The position numbers and the translations under genes are program-made. From assembly GCA_030770535.1 (NCBI GenBank), contig JASVEC010000002.1, positions 2,294,001 through 2,358,000 on the forward strand: DNA of 64,000 nucleotides. Direction: 5' to 3'. Positions 21,514-33,196 of the stretch are shown piece by piece; within the stretch, counting starts at the first letter, position 1, and every line of letters starts with the position of its first letter. Below the pieces are notes generated by a model. That model saw only the letters and a program-made list of their open reading frames with translations. It made no database searches and was not told the DNA's origin. The DNA comes from Batkoa obscura. Its lineage: Eukaryota; Entomophthoromycota; Entomophthoromycetes; Entomophthorales; Batkoaceae.

Positions 21514-22434
21514 TTAAAATGTCAAACAAGCGAAAGCTCCAATATAAGACTTGCAAGATGAACCTTGAGGGCAAATTTGTGTTAAAATTTTACCGTTTAA
21601 ACAAGTTTGTAAGTTGTTTTGGTGGCAGCGCTGTAATCCATGGTTAGTGCATTCACCTTTACCAGGATTACCGGATTCTTTAGGTTTGATAGATTTAGTC
21701 CCTTAAGGAGATGGAGATTGTTCTTCTTTCTTTGGCTCTTCTTTTTCTGGTTCTTCTTTTACTGGAATATCAAGCTTCTTTTGGTCATTTCTTACTGAGG
21801 TATCTTGAGAATCACTTGGCGAAATGGTTTTATATGGAGTAGATTCCATTTCGAATTTTTTACAATTATCAGCAAAACCTTCTGGGAAAACTTCGTGACC
21901 ACCAACGTTAGCTATGGCTGGTACATATCCAGTGATACTTCCTCATTCTTTACCATTCTTGATCGTAATATCAGCACAATTCATGTAATATTCACGATTA
22001 CCAGATCTATTGATCCAACCCCATGCAAATGTTACAGGTCCGCTTGGAGCATCAGCTGGGATAGGTATGTCATAGCTTAATCCACCGGTTAAACAGTTTC
22101 CATAAACATCCTTCAATACTACCCAGTCTCTGTCATTGTAGGATACTGAAAATTGACAATGCCCACCATCATGGGTGGCAGTACCACGGAGCTGTACAGA
22201 AATATTTTCTCCAGCACTAACATCATATGATTATAGACCTTTGATATAACCACGGCAAGGATATGGGTAGTCAGTACCAAGTGGGGAAGTATAAGAATAA
22301 TCGAATTCAAATTCAGAGTAATTCTTGTTGTATTGTGATTTTCTTGGAGGAGGATTAATCATTTCTATATGAGAAGTAACTTGATGGACAGCACCAAGGA
22401 AAAGTAAGAGAGCAGATGGTTTTTTTGAAACCAT
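21514..22434 (-). pseudogene. Broken copy of AA11-like chitin LPMO gene
   Basis: This is a full-length relative of the intact gene at 60304-61254. The reading frame can be followed from MVSKKPSALLLFLGAVHQVT (signal peptide, then a mature N-terminal His) to the final ACLTF with no frameshift detected, but it contains three in-frame stop codons: TAA after YIKGL, TGA after KNGKE, and a second TAA in the Pro/Glu-rich linker. The N-terminal histidine (TSHIEMINPPPRKS), the second copper histidine region (THDGGHCQF) and the C-terminal Cys-rich domain are all still readable. A TATATAAA remains about 60 bp upstream. This looks like a recently inactivated duplicate. Use of recoded stops is unlikely because other genes here end at both codons. 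Confidence 0.85.
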
Positions 22435-23800
22435 TTCAGATAATATTATAGTTTGTCGAAAGTTATTTTAAATTGATATGAGATATTTTTGCATTTATAT
22501 ACTATAAGCACCTATTTTATATCACACTTCATTATTATATTATTTACACTTGAGAACATTTAATACATAAAAATATATTAATTTAATGTCCCAAATGAAC
22601 AATCTTTCAAAATATTATTGCTATTTGTTCTATAAGAGAGCTATAAACCTTTGACTATAAAATATTAGTTCAACACTTTATAATTGAACGATGCTATTGA
22701 TAAGCTAATGTAAATCTTATTATATGAGATGCTTTAATTTTATAATGTTTTGAAATAAATATTTGTAAAAAGTAGTGCTAATCAAATGTCTTTTGGATAT
22801 TGAAATAAAAAATGAGTTAATACAAATAGCACTTAGTAATAGATTCATGATTTCAAACATACTATGTTCTAATATTTTTTAATAAATTTTTAAGCCATTG
22901 ACTAAGATATTTATTTAGCATGTATTTGATATGTTTAATTTATTGTATTGCTATATAAATCACAAATTGTATACTCTGGAATTTTGTTAATATATAATAA
23001 ATTGTTAGTATAGACTAATAAATCAAGATCATAAAACATCATTTGCTATAAAGCCTACTTTAAATACTTCCAAAAACAAAGTATTGATAAATAATTATAA
23101 ACAGTAATATTGTAAATGGTTTTGATTTTTTCCTAAATTTAATAGTATGTTACTAACATATTTTTTAATTTATTTATCCTTAAATAATTTAAAATTAATT
23201 TTACATAAATTACACTTACTAGTTTTTTATCTTGTTTATATAGAATTATCAATTCTTTTGAGTTATTAAAGCCTTAATAGTATTTTTTTCACTTCAAATT
23301 ATAGCTTTTAAAGCTTTTGCTTCTTTTTTATTTTTAAATATTACTATATACAAATGTCAATGTTAACTACACTGTTTCAAAATAAATATTTGCTAATTTT
23401 AAATTAGTTCAAACAATATTCACTATTTAGCTTAAATTTAGGAATTATTTGGTAAATTTCTAAAAAATATATAAGTAAATTAAAAGTGAGAAAAAATTCT
23501 AAAAGTCATAAATAAAAAAATAAGACCTAACTATACAAATATGTTATATAAGATATTGTTTGGGTACATGTCAAATCTAAAATAAATAAATAAACTATTT
23601 TCTAAATATAAAAAAAGATTAATTAAAATTAAAATTAAAAGCATTTTAAAATAGTAGTATAGTAGATTATAATAAAGTAACAAAAGATTCAATATGCTTT
23701 TTTTATATGTTTTAATTATATAGTATATATATTAAAACGTTATATCAATTGAAATCTTATTAAAAAATAGTTAAAACTTTACAATATAAATAGTAATATT
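22435..23800. other. Gene-free AT-rich stretch
   Basis: No gene, element end or clear repeat was recognised between the broken LPMO promoter and the first MITE of the repeat-rich block. Confidence 0.5.
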
Positions 23801-23899
23801 TGGAAGTTTATTTTCTTGTTTAAGATTTTATTAACAATCTTTTCGCTCAAATAGCTTTTAAAAAATGGAAAAAGTAATGAAACTAAAAAAACATTCCCG
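23801..23899 (-). mobile_element. ~100-bp quasi-palindromic MITE, copy 8 (degenerate ends)
   Basis: The core (TTTTCGCTCAAATAGC, ATGGAAAAAGTAATGAA) matches; the termini TGGAAGTTT and CATTCCCG are eroded. Confidence 0.65.
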
Positions 23900-23975
23900 T
23901 TCTTATTAAAAATTTAAAAAAAACTTAACAAAATCTTTGTTAATAGTTATTTGTTTCTTTAATCATATTTGTGAG

Positions 23976-24125
23976 ATCTAATTATTCAGTAGTTGGAGTT
24001 AAAAGTAACTTTTGATTGATTAACTAGGCATAAGTAAAAAAATCTTAGTTTATGTAACTAAGATGGACTTACATTATGAAGAATAGAATGTAATAGGCTA
24101 CGAACTATGTAAGACAAAGCAATAT
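23976..24125 (+). mobile_element. Solo LTR fragment (LTR retroelement fossil)
   Basis: About 150 bp related to the first third of the LTR at 40836-41298, in the same orientation. It is partial and older-looking than the two full-length LTR copies. No internal retroelement sequence is seen next to it. Confidence 0.6.
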
Positions 24126-24176
24126 TTTAGAATATTTTGAAAATAGGTAATTTAATTTAAAGTTTTACAATAAATA

Positions 24177-24277
24177 TGGGGATGTATTTTTGTATTTAAG
24201 AATTTTACTAATAATTTTTCCATTCAAATAGCGCTTAAAAGATGGAAAAAGTAATGAAGCCAAAAAAAACACTCCCA
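24177..24277 (-). mobile_element. ~100-bp quasi-palindromic MITE, copy 9
   Basis: TA-flanked, 101 bp, TGGGGATG to CACTCCCA; one of the best preserved copies. Confidence 0.88.
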
Positions 24278-24512
24278 TATGCTACAATTATATATATAAT
24301 TAACAATATATATGTTATTGACAAAAGTTAGTATTTTATGAAGAATTTCGGCTTTTTTTATTAATAAATTTCTTTATGAAACATTAAAACAAATATTTGA
24401 AAACAATTAAAATCTAAATTTAAATATATATCTGCTAAAAAGGTTAAAAATAAAAATAAACATAAAGGTACGAATACAAATAGCTTTCAAATAACAAAAT
24501 AATAAAATATAC

Positions 24513-24600
24513 ATAAGGGTGTTTTTTTGGCTTCATCACTTTTTCCATTTTTTAGGCACTATTTGAGCGAAAAGGTTGTTAGTAAAGCTCTTAAAAAAAA
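24513..24600 (+). mobile_element. ~100-bp quasi-palindromic MITE, copy 10 (partial)
   Basis: The left half and core (GGGTGTTTTTTTGGCTTCAT, GGCACTATTTGAG) are present, the right terminus is missing. A lone terminus-like piece TGAGGATGTATTTTTG follows at about 24646. Confidence 0.6.
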
Positions 24601-24969
24601 TAATCAAAAATTTAATAACATTGTTAGTCACAAATGAGGATGTATTTTTGTTTAAAACAAGAATTAATTAAACTAAAATTATATACATTTGATGATAAAA
24701 CACTAACATTATTATAAGAAATTTAAATAAAATAAAATTATTAATACTATTAAAAACATGATTTTCTTAATAATTTTAATAAGTTGTTTATAAAAAAAAC
24801 TTTATCAAATATTATCAAATATAAAATATAATAAACATTATTTAGGAATTTATATTAAAACTAATTAATAAATTGTTAATGTTATTATCTTAACAAAACT
24901 AAATGTTAAAGTATTATTAAAAACATGAAAAAAACAGAAAAATCTCTAATATATCAGCTTAGTTTAAAG

Positions 24970-25432
24970 TGTGAAATATCGCTTTGTCAGTCCCATGGTT
25001 AGTTATAGCACAACAATCGCCTAAGCTGTTGTGTTCTCGAGTTCAGAGAAAATCAATTCCACGTTCTTATTTTGATTTACTATGAGAATTTCTAGCTCCA
25101 TCCCAAAGAATATTCTCCCCTCGTTTTGATATTTATACTTTTCAGAGTATAAAAGAGTTTACAGAGTATAGTAGTTCGAGGCTTTTAACTGAATTATTCC
25201 CTGATATCTCAAACATTTAATAAAGCCACTAAGTTTTCTTAATAGTATTTTACATAGATTCTACATTAGCATTGTCTATTCTATTTGTCTTATATAGCTT
25301 GTAACCTATTACGTGCTATTCCTCATAACCCAAGTCTATCTTAGTCACATAAACTAAGACCTTTCGACTTATAGTGTAGTCAACCCAGCAATAGCTGTTC
25401 TTGACTCCAAACCCTGAGCACCAGATTTCACA
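24970..25432 (-). mobile_element. Solo LTR (LTR retroelement fossil), full length
   Basis: 463 bp, bounded by TGTGAAAT and ATTTCACA as expected for LTR ends (TG..CA with a short inverted repeat). On the minus strand it contains a TATA-like promoter region. It is the same length as the copy at 40836-41298, in opposite orientation. No internal coding region and no obvious target-site duplication are visible. The family (Gypsy or Copia) cannot be told from the LTR alone. Moderate divergence between the copies suggests an old insertion. Confidence 0.72.
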
Positions 25433-25951
25433 GCTTTAACATTTAGTTTTATTATTAGAATGATTTAATGTTTTTTATTTTTACTTATATTATATTTAAA
25501 AATAAGTAAATAAAATAAGATAAAATAAAAAGTTATCTGAAATATTAGTTATATAATGAGAAATATTAAAAAAAATTAAAGTGAATAATAAATATATGAA
25601 ACTATATTATTATTATTTGTTTTTAAAATTTTATTGTTAAATCTTTTTAAATATAAGTATAAACCAACATTAATTTTTCAATCAAGTTAATGTTGTTTTA
25701 AAAATTTATTTTTTTGTCAAAACTTTATTGTTTTAATGTTAATATTTTTATTGATTTATAATATCTTTGATTTAAAAAAAATAAAAGCATTGTAATGCTA
25801 AAAATAAATTATTTAAAGTGTCTTATTTATTTTCAAGTATTTTAATCATAATTTCAAAACTGCCTCTAATAAACAAAAACAATCTGTATATAGATAAGTT
25901 TAAAAGCTTGGTCAAAATTAAAAATAAAATCTTAATTTACTTTTTACTATT
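25433..25951. other. Gene-free AT-rich stretch
   Basis: Nothing recognised. Confidence 0.5.
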
Positions 25952-26049
25952 TGGGGATGTTTTTTTGATTCCATTACTTTTCCATTTTTAAGCGCTATTT
26001 GAGTGGAAAATTTGTTAGTAAAATTCTTAAACGAAAAAATACATCCCCA
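25952..26049 (+). mobile_element. ~100-bp quasi-palindromic MITE, copy 11
   Basis: 98 bp, TGGGGATG to CATCCCCA, centre AAGCGCTATTTGAG. Flanked by TT rather than TA. Confidence 0.82.
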
Positions 26050-26390
26050 TTTTTTATATAGTATAAAATTTCAAAAAAACCCCTAAGCTAGGCAAAAAAA
26101 CGTTTCAGCATGAGTTAATGTGCTAATCTAAAATCAAACAAAAATTAAATACTTTACAGTAGTGTTTAATTGTAATTACTAAAAATCGAAATTGGGCAAA
26201 ATTCGAATCAAGCTTTTAAGCCAACCCATGTTAATCATTTAACAAAGTTTTGTGGTACTTGGTAATTTAATTTGACATTTCAAAAATTTAGATTGACCTT
26301 TACCATAAAAGGTAGCACTTGTATAGTATTAGTAACAAGGTGCTTTAAGTAAAAAACCAAGGTTAGTGATGGTATGGCTTTTTATAAATA

Positions 26391-26522
26391 TACAAAATCG
26401 CGACGGTTTGTATTTACAAGCAAAGAAAAACTACACAAAACACTCAAATTTTGAAGTAGTTTATAGTATTTTGTTGATTTTTTGCTTGCAAATGTAAACC
26501 TTCGAGGTCTTGCACTTTTGTA
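26391..26522. mobile_element. Second MITE type, single 132-bp copy
   Basis: Bounded by TACAAAA and TTTTGTA. Long imperfect inverted repeats follow inside: GGTTTGTATTTACAAGCAAA on the left, and on the right the complement of GGTTTACATTTGCAAGCAAA. The short centre has no coding capacity. No second copy was seen in the window. Confidence 0.6.
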
Positions 26523-27007
26523 AAAAAAAAAAAGTATATGATATAACAAGAATATAGCAAATAAGTCAACAAAAGCAATTGTAATTAAAACTCCTAATCA
26601 AAAGCTATTAATATTATTAGAAATATTTCCTGGTTGATCTTTGATTACATAACTAAAAGACATGATTGATTCTACAAAATATATTTCTTTAAAAATATTA
26701 GGACAGCTAAGTGTTAAGACTTTTATTTTGAAAATACAGATATTATAAAAATGATAAGATGTAAAAACTTCTATTTTTGTCACTATTAGTTAAAAATTTT
26801 ATCTTTATTTATTTTAAACCTGAAAGATCACTTTACAAACGATTCTACCAGATTAAACCAGCTTTTTAAAAAACTGCTAGGTTTATGGCATAGTAAACAA
26901 AAAAATAGGTTAACAACATCAACAAAAAAGTGGGGAAATTTAATATTTAAGATACAGAAGAACAAAAATAAACAGCTGTAATAAATCCATCTTTTTAGAC
27001 TTAATAA

Positions 27008-28294
27008 ATGGCAAACAAATTAAAAAATAACAATCAGGGAGAAAATGAAACGCTATATCAGGCTGAGATTGAGAGTGAATTGATAAGTGAGATTCAAATT
27101 GAGGAGAAGATAATAAGCGGGGCTGAAAGTGATGAAGAAATAAAAAACGGTGTAGAATTCAAGAGTGAAGCAAAAGAGGAGGTATCTAATGAGAAAGATA
27201 TAAATGAGTCAAATAAAAAATCTGGATTAGAAGATACATTGAATAAAAACGCGTTACTAAGCAGTTTGTTAGAAAAAATAACTCATGGTAGTGCAGAAGC
27301 TAAAGAAGGGAAGCCATTGTGTATATTAAGTATTGATGGTGGGGGTGTACGAGGCATCATACCTACAATGGTATTAAACTATATAGAAAAAAAAACCAAG
27401 AAGCCAATTAGTTCTCTATTTGATATTATTACAGGGACTTCCACTGGAGCTTTATTAGGTGTCGTTTTAAACATTCCTAATGAAAAAGGAAGCAAAGTAC
27501 CTAAATACAATACTGATGATGCCTTAAATCTATACATGAAAGAATGTCCTGGTCTATTTGAAACGAGTCTAATGATCAGTTTAAAAAATTTATGGGGTTT
27601 AAGAAGCGCACGCTATTCGAGTACAAGTAAGAGAGATTTGATCAATCGCTATTGCCAAGATTTAAGAATCAATGATTGTTTGAGTGACATTATCATCCCA
27701 GCATTTGATATCCGCGAAGGGAAACCTTATTTCTTTAAATCTAAAAATGCAGAGTATCATGATAAATACAACTACAAATTAGCAGATGTATTAGATGCTA
27801 CTTCCGCTGCTCCCACTTATTTTAAGCCTTGTAAGGTATCAAATCAAGATGAAAGTGAAGAAAGAGGCTATCGTTTATTTGTCGATGGTGCATTAACCGC
27901 CAATTGTCCAGCTTTATGTGCTTTAATTGACAGTATTAAAATGTATGGAAGGGTTCCTAATGATATTTTTATATTGTCTTTAGGTTGTGGTGATGCTGAT
28001 ATTGGTGTCGATGATACCACTGCAAGTAATTGGGGAGCATTAAATTGGGCACCTTACTTCCCTTCTGCATTGATTAACGGGTCTATGGATACTGTGTCTT
28101 ATCAAATTGATGATTTATTAAATGACCCTAATTATTATAGGTTTCAAGTTAGAATTCCTTCAAAAAATGCTAATATTGATGATGCTTCTGCTAAGAACTT
28201 GGCTTGGTTAAAAGATTGTGGTATGAAATTCGTAAATGACAATATATCTAAATTAGATGAGGTTTGTAATATATTATTAAATGGATTCAAATAA
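27008..28294 (+). CDS. Patatin-like phospholipase
   Basis: The 428-residue product of a single exon is a lipid acyl hydrolase of the patatin type, using a Ser-Asp dyad. The oxyanion motif DGGGVRG is at about residues 114-120, the nucleophile elbow GTSTG at about 145-149, and the catalytic Asp in DGALTANCPA at about 296. CILSIDGGGVRGIIP and LADVLDATSAAPTYF are family signatures. The first 95 residues are a Glu/Lys/Ser-rich, probably disordered tail with no signal peptide or membrane segment, suggesting a soluble intracellular enzyme. It has no intron, whereas most neighbours have many. The closest pattern is the plant/bacterial patatin group rather than yeast Tgl lipases; transfer is possible but not shown. 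Confidence 0.9.
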   Translation: MANKLKNNNQGENETLYQAEIESELISEIQIEEKIISGAESDEEIKNGVEFKSEAKEEVSNEKDINESNKKSGLEDTLNKNALLSSLLEKITHGSAEAKEGKPLCILSIDGGGVRGIIPTMVLNYIEKKTKKPISSLFDIITGTSTGALLGVVLNIPNEKGSKVPKYNTDDALNLYMKECPGLFETSLMISLKNLWGLRSARYSSTSKRDLINRYCQDLRINDCLSDIIIPAFDIREGKPYFFKSKNAEYHDKYNYKLADVLDATSAAPTYFKPCKVSNQDESEERGYRLFVDGALTANCPALCALIDSIKMYGRVPNDIFILSLGCGDADIGVDDTTASNWGALNWAPYFPSALINGSMDTVSYQIDDLLNDPNYYRFQVRIPSKNANIDDASAKNLAWLKDCGMKFVNDNISKLDEVCNILLNGFK

Positions 28295-29379
28295 AATATT
28301 TTAACATATAACTATTCACAATATATTTTCAAGCTGTTTTTACTTTAAATTTTATCCTTATAACTGATATAAATATACCTTTTTGCTTACATTTTGGAGT
28401 AAGTCACTTTTTTAAAATGGATTAGTAAATTAAATTAAAATCTATTTTGAAAAGGTATAACTTAATTGTTCCCTGTATTAGTTTTGTATAAATGTTCGAA
28501 AATCCTCCGCTATTGAAAAAACATCTCAATAGTTGAAATAGAACTATATACTATTATTAATGAGCGCTAAATTTATATTAAAATTGAAAGTTATTATTAA
28601 TATTACAATACTACAATCTTGATACTTTATTCCAACTATTAATAAAGGATTCGGAATAAATTTTTTAAAGTTATTAATTATTATTATATAATCAAATCAA
28701 ATAGAATTTAAACCTTATATTAAGTTCAACTGCAACTACTGTTTATATTAGTAAGTTACACATATGATACAAGTAGTCTATAAAATAGTATAGCAACTTG
28801 TATTACATTTATTACTATTTTTGGTCAGGATTACACTATGAATAAATAAGAAATATTTAATAGTTTGTATTCATATTTAAATATAAATGTTTCAATAAGC
28901 TACCAACAATATTAAATTTAAAGTTATTTATAGATTTTTCTGATAAATATAAATTAAAAATATCACGAGGCAATTATTGGTTCATTTGTTATAAATTAGT
29001 ACTGTTGGAGCATCCTAGTAGATAGTTGTTAGTAGTCAAATCGTAATCCAATAATATTTCCACAATTTATTACTGAAGTTACTTTTATTTGCTAAGTATT
29101 TAAAGTATTTCAATCCTACTAAAAGTGGGTGATGTGTGAGTGGTGCCTTGATTTTAATTCTCCTCTTCCTAGTCTAAAATTTTATGCAAGAACTACCACA
29201 TCTGAGCTCCAGTTAAGCTCTGCGCCATCATTGTATTAAACTTTATCAACCTATACTACATACAACATCAATTAATATATCTCAACTAATAACACTATTC
29301 TTTAAATTTTTTATCTTACAACTTTCATCAACTTAAATAATAATAAAAATAATTAATTACTTATATCTTCATAATCAAT
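28295..29379. other. Intergenic between patatin-like gene and LRG1
   Basis: AT-rich spacer. Bases 29120-29260 are less AT-rich and directly precede the LRG1-like gene, so they may hold its promoter. No specific site was identified. Confidence 0.45.
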
Positions 29380-32300
29380 ATGCAAGCAACTGTGTCGGAT
29401 GTCAATTCAGTTAATGTGGAAAACGCTTCACCAAACGACTCTTTGACAAAACCTTGTACGCAGTGTACTTTGCCAATGTCAGGTTTATTTGTTAGAGCAC
29501 TTGGAGGCTTTTATCATATCGAATGTTTTAAATGTCTTGTAAAATTATTTCATATTATTATTACAATCAATTAATTTACATTAAATAGGATTGTGGGGAT
29601 GTTGTAGCTTCAAAGTATGTTTCTATTACAGGGCAAGATGGAAAACAACATCCATTATGTGAAAAGGACTATTATCGACGATTAAAACATGTTTGCCACT
29701 CATGTAATAAATTTATACAAGGACCATTCATAACAGCGTGTGGAAAAAAGTATCATGTGGATCACTTTACTTGCTCTGAGTGTAGAACCGTGTTTGGAAA
29801 GAATGATTCGTATTATGAGCATGATGGAAGAGTGCTATGTCATTATCATTATTCTTTGATCGCTGCAGCAAAATGTACTGGTTGTCAAGTCCCAATAATA
29901 AGCCGATTTGTTGAATCTAAAAAAAACGAGCTAAATGAACGCTGGCATCCAGAATGTTACATGATCAATAAGGTATAAGCTTATTGTTTTTTAATGCTAA
30001 ACTTTATTAACTTGAATTAGTTTTGGAATGTTAAATTAGGGCCCCCTCCTGCTCTTTCAGACGGAAACGGTAAATTAGATTAATATTTGAAGATCAAGAC
30101 ATTAATTTATTAACTAGATAAATCAATGACCAATGAGGAACTTCAAAAAGAGCAAAATCGATCATTAGTTAAAGCTCAACATATTTGGTCGATACTCTCA
30201 GCATTTGAAGAATCATCAGCATCATGTATTTCAGAAATGCTCATACAAGTATCAAATTCGAATTATAAAGAGGGCATCAAAATGGCAGAAAAGTTCACAA
30301 TGCATGTCGAAATTTTATTTACTGCAATTGACAGAATTCAAAATCATATGATAATGAACAACGATAGTTTAGGTACTCTTAGATTTATAAAGTACTAGAA
30401 TAGTTTATAAATTATTTTACTTAGGGTTTCAACAAGAGCCTAGGCAATTATGTCGGAAAATTATTGGTTTCTTTTCTTTGTTATCTCATACTAAAGAGTA
30501 TGTAAAAAATCCAATAGGAATAACCCAAGATTTGCTATCACAAGTCACTGGAGTAGCTCATTATTTAAAAAATCTTATAAGGGTAGCGTTATTAGGCGCA
30601 ATAAAACTCGTAAATAACTTTTTTAATGGTATTTGGTTATCTATAACATATTTTATAGGAAAGAACTTATGAAACTAAGAGTGCTGTTTCCAATTTTTTA
30701 AAAATGCTGGTTGTACACAGTGATAAGGAAAAGGCGATGCAATGGCGTATGCTTGCAAAGATGGAAGCAGATATAGCCTCGGAGCTGTGTACCCAATGCT
30801 CAGAAACAATTGAGGAGGAATGCTACCGTTATGGAAAACATAGGTGGCATCCTAATTGCTTAAAATGTCAAAAATGCGAAGCAAATCCCACTTTAGAAAA
30901 TTATGAAGAGTTTACGTTTAATCAGCTTAAAACTCAAGCTTTTTGCCCTAATTGTTCAACAGGGAGTGAATTTGGGTTTAAGAAGATCAGTAAACTTGAC
31001 CAATATTCTTTTCTCCTTAGGTTATCTTTAAGACGACTATATACCCTGTTAAACAAGAACAGTAAAATGATATTGGTTTTTATTATATTTTGTTAACTTG
31101 TTATAGTTCATGACGATTCTGCCCTACCTGCTCATAAACTGAATGAACGCTTTGCCAGAGAGAATAGAAGTTCACCAAGTTTTAACTTGAAAAATCAAGT
31201 TATATTACAAAATGCACAAAGATTTAAATCACCTGAAAGAATTGAATCAAATGGTGACGATGTGTTGGGCGATCATGATATTCTAGTTAATGGTAAACAA
31301 TCTAGAAGAATTTCTGGGAGACAAAGACGAACTGCGAGCAATGCTACTTCAATTCATAATCTATCTATGATTGTTCATTCTAGAAAAACACTAGATACTA
31401 CTATGGAGAGGCAAAGATCTGAGGGCACAACTATTAAAACACCTATTAGTGAGCTCACAAAAAGTCATCAATCTACAGATAGTTTGCCATTGACTAGATC
31501 AAATTCCACCCCAAGTAATTCTACTAAGCCAAAAAGTTTTCTATGTGAATTATCTGAGCTTGAATTTTTTATTGTTCAACATCTTTCAGCCCTTTCATTA
31601 GCCCCATTGTTAATGAAATACATATCACTTGAAGAATTACTTGAGATGGTTGGACCAAGGAAATCCAGTTTATGGTCACGATTCAAAAGTAGTTTAAGGC
31701 CAAAAGAGAAGAAATCAGGTAAACAAAACATAATAATATATTAGTAATACGATATTAATTATTGTAATAAAACAGAGGGAACCTTTGGAGTAAATTTAGA
31801 AACGTTAACCAAAACAACGGGAGTTGATTCACATCATGGCTCTTCAGGAATATTAAGGATGCCAGAATTTGTTGATAGAATATTATGCGTTTTAAGAGAT
31901 ATGGGTACTTTTAATATAAAATTTACTTTTGTTTTTTTATCAATCTGTTTTAGATATGTCAATTGAAGGGATTTTTAGAAAGAATGGTAACATAAGAAGG
32001 TTGAAGGAGCTAAGTGAAATGATTGATCGTGATTTAAATGCGGTTGATTTATCCAAAGATAATCCAGTTCAAATTGCTGCCCTTCTTAAAAAGTTCTTAA
32101 GAGATCTTCCAGACCCTCTGATATCATTTAAATTACATCGTTTATTTGTTATTTCTCAAAGTAATTACTATTTCCGTATAACATATCACTTATTTATTAT
32201 TCTAGAGCTTGATGACTATGAAGCAAGAAAAAAAGTTTTACATTTGTCATGCTGTTTGTTACCGAGGGCTAACAGAGACGTACTTGAGGCACTTTTTGTG

Positions 32301-32697
32301 TTCCTCAAATGGGTATCTGAATTCGCAGTTGTGGATGAAACGCATGGCTCAAAAATGGACTTAGAAAATTTAGCCACAGTAATAACACCAAATATTCTAT
32401 ATGGCAATAGTAAAGATCCTACCAAAGATGAATCCTTTTTAGCTATTTCTGCAGTTACAGATATGCTTTCAATGCAAAATGATTTTTGGGAGGTAGGATA
32501 TTAAGTTGCTTATAATTAAGAGTTTATTAACATTTTTCAAGGTTCCAGAAAGTGTTTCAAATATTTTACAAGAAGTGGATTTAATAGAGGATGGCGTTGA
32601 ATTGTCAGCAGAAGAAATATTGAGAAGGTGTGAGAACTACCTTAAATACCGAGAAACACATCCTTCAAATCCAAGTGTCCAACGATATGCGAAATAA
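29380..32697 (+). CDS. LRG1: LIM-domain Rho GTPase-activating protein (LRG1 type)
   Basis: This type of protein stimulates GTP hydrolysis on Rho1 and tunes cell-wall synthesis and polarity. Eleven exons (29380-29538, 29589-29972, 30021-30069, 30118-30372, 30425-30609, 30659-31061, 31107-31718, 31776-31904, 31954-32160, 32206-32492, 32542-32697) give 941 residues. LIM domain 1 starts at CTQCTLPMSG, LIM 2 at CHSCNKFIQGPF with FTCSECRTVF, and its zinc ligands continue through AKCTGCQVPI and WHPECYMINK. Another LIM, LCTQCSETI to FCPNCS, lies after a helical spacer. The RhoGAP domain near the C-terminus has the arginine finger in EGIFRKNG, then LKKFLRDLPDPLI and MDLENLATVITPNIL. Domain order and number match yeast Lrg1. 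Confidence 0.93.
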
Positions 32698-33196
32698 CTA
32701 TTGAAAAACAGTTCTTTTTATTTAAAGCTATAACTCATAACAAGCTTTGATTCTATTTTTATATGTATTGAGAAAGAAGAGTATAAGTATTCTATATTGA
32801 TTGTAATCTGGTTGATGAAATTTAATAACTTTTAAAAAGGGGCGTATTTGTTATACTACCTAACTTTCCTAATCATTTATCAAGCTTAAATTAATTTCTT
32901 AATTTTTACCTTATTGAAATAAAATGCTTTTTAAAGTCATTTCTTCCATCACTATTATTATTAAAAACCTAAAAATATGTATTATATAAACATAAAATGT
33001 AGCCTAAGTATTCTATTTTTTATTTTGTAAAATAAATACTGAAAAGTAAAATAACTTGTGAATTCTAAAAAATTTTAAAGTTTAAAATCAAAATAATCCA
33101 ATACAAAATTTGAAGCTCTACATTAAACTTAAAATTACCTTAATTTGAATTTCAGTTTCAATCTAACTCCATTTTTTAAAAATTACAGTCATAAAG
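32698..33196. other. Intergenic, nothing recognised
   Basis: AT-rich spacer between LRG1 and the coiled-coil protein gene. Confidence 0.5.

Noticed and set aside
21514-22434. Stop-codon recoding to explain the LPMO copy
   Set aside because: Both TAA and TGA occur in frame while other genes of the window end at TAA or TGA with well-placed C-termini; a pseudogene is simpler.
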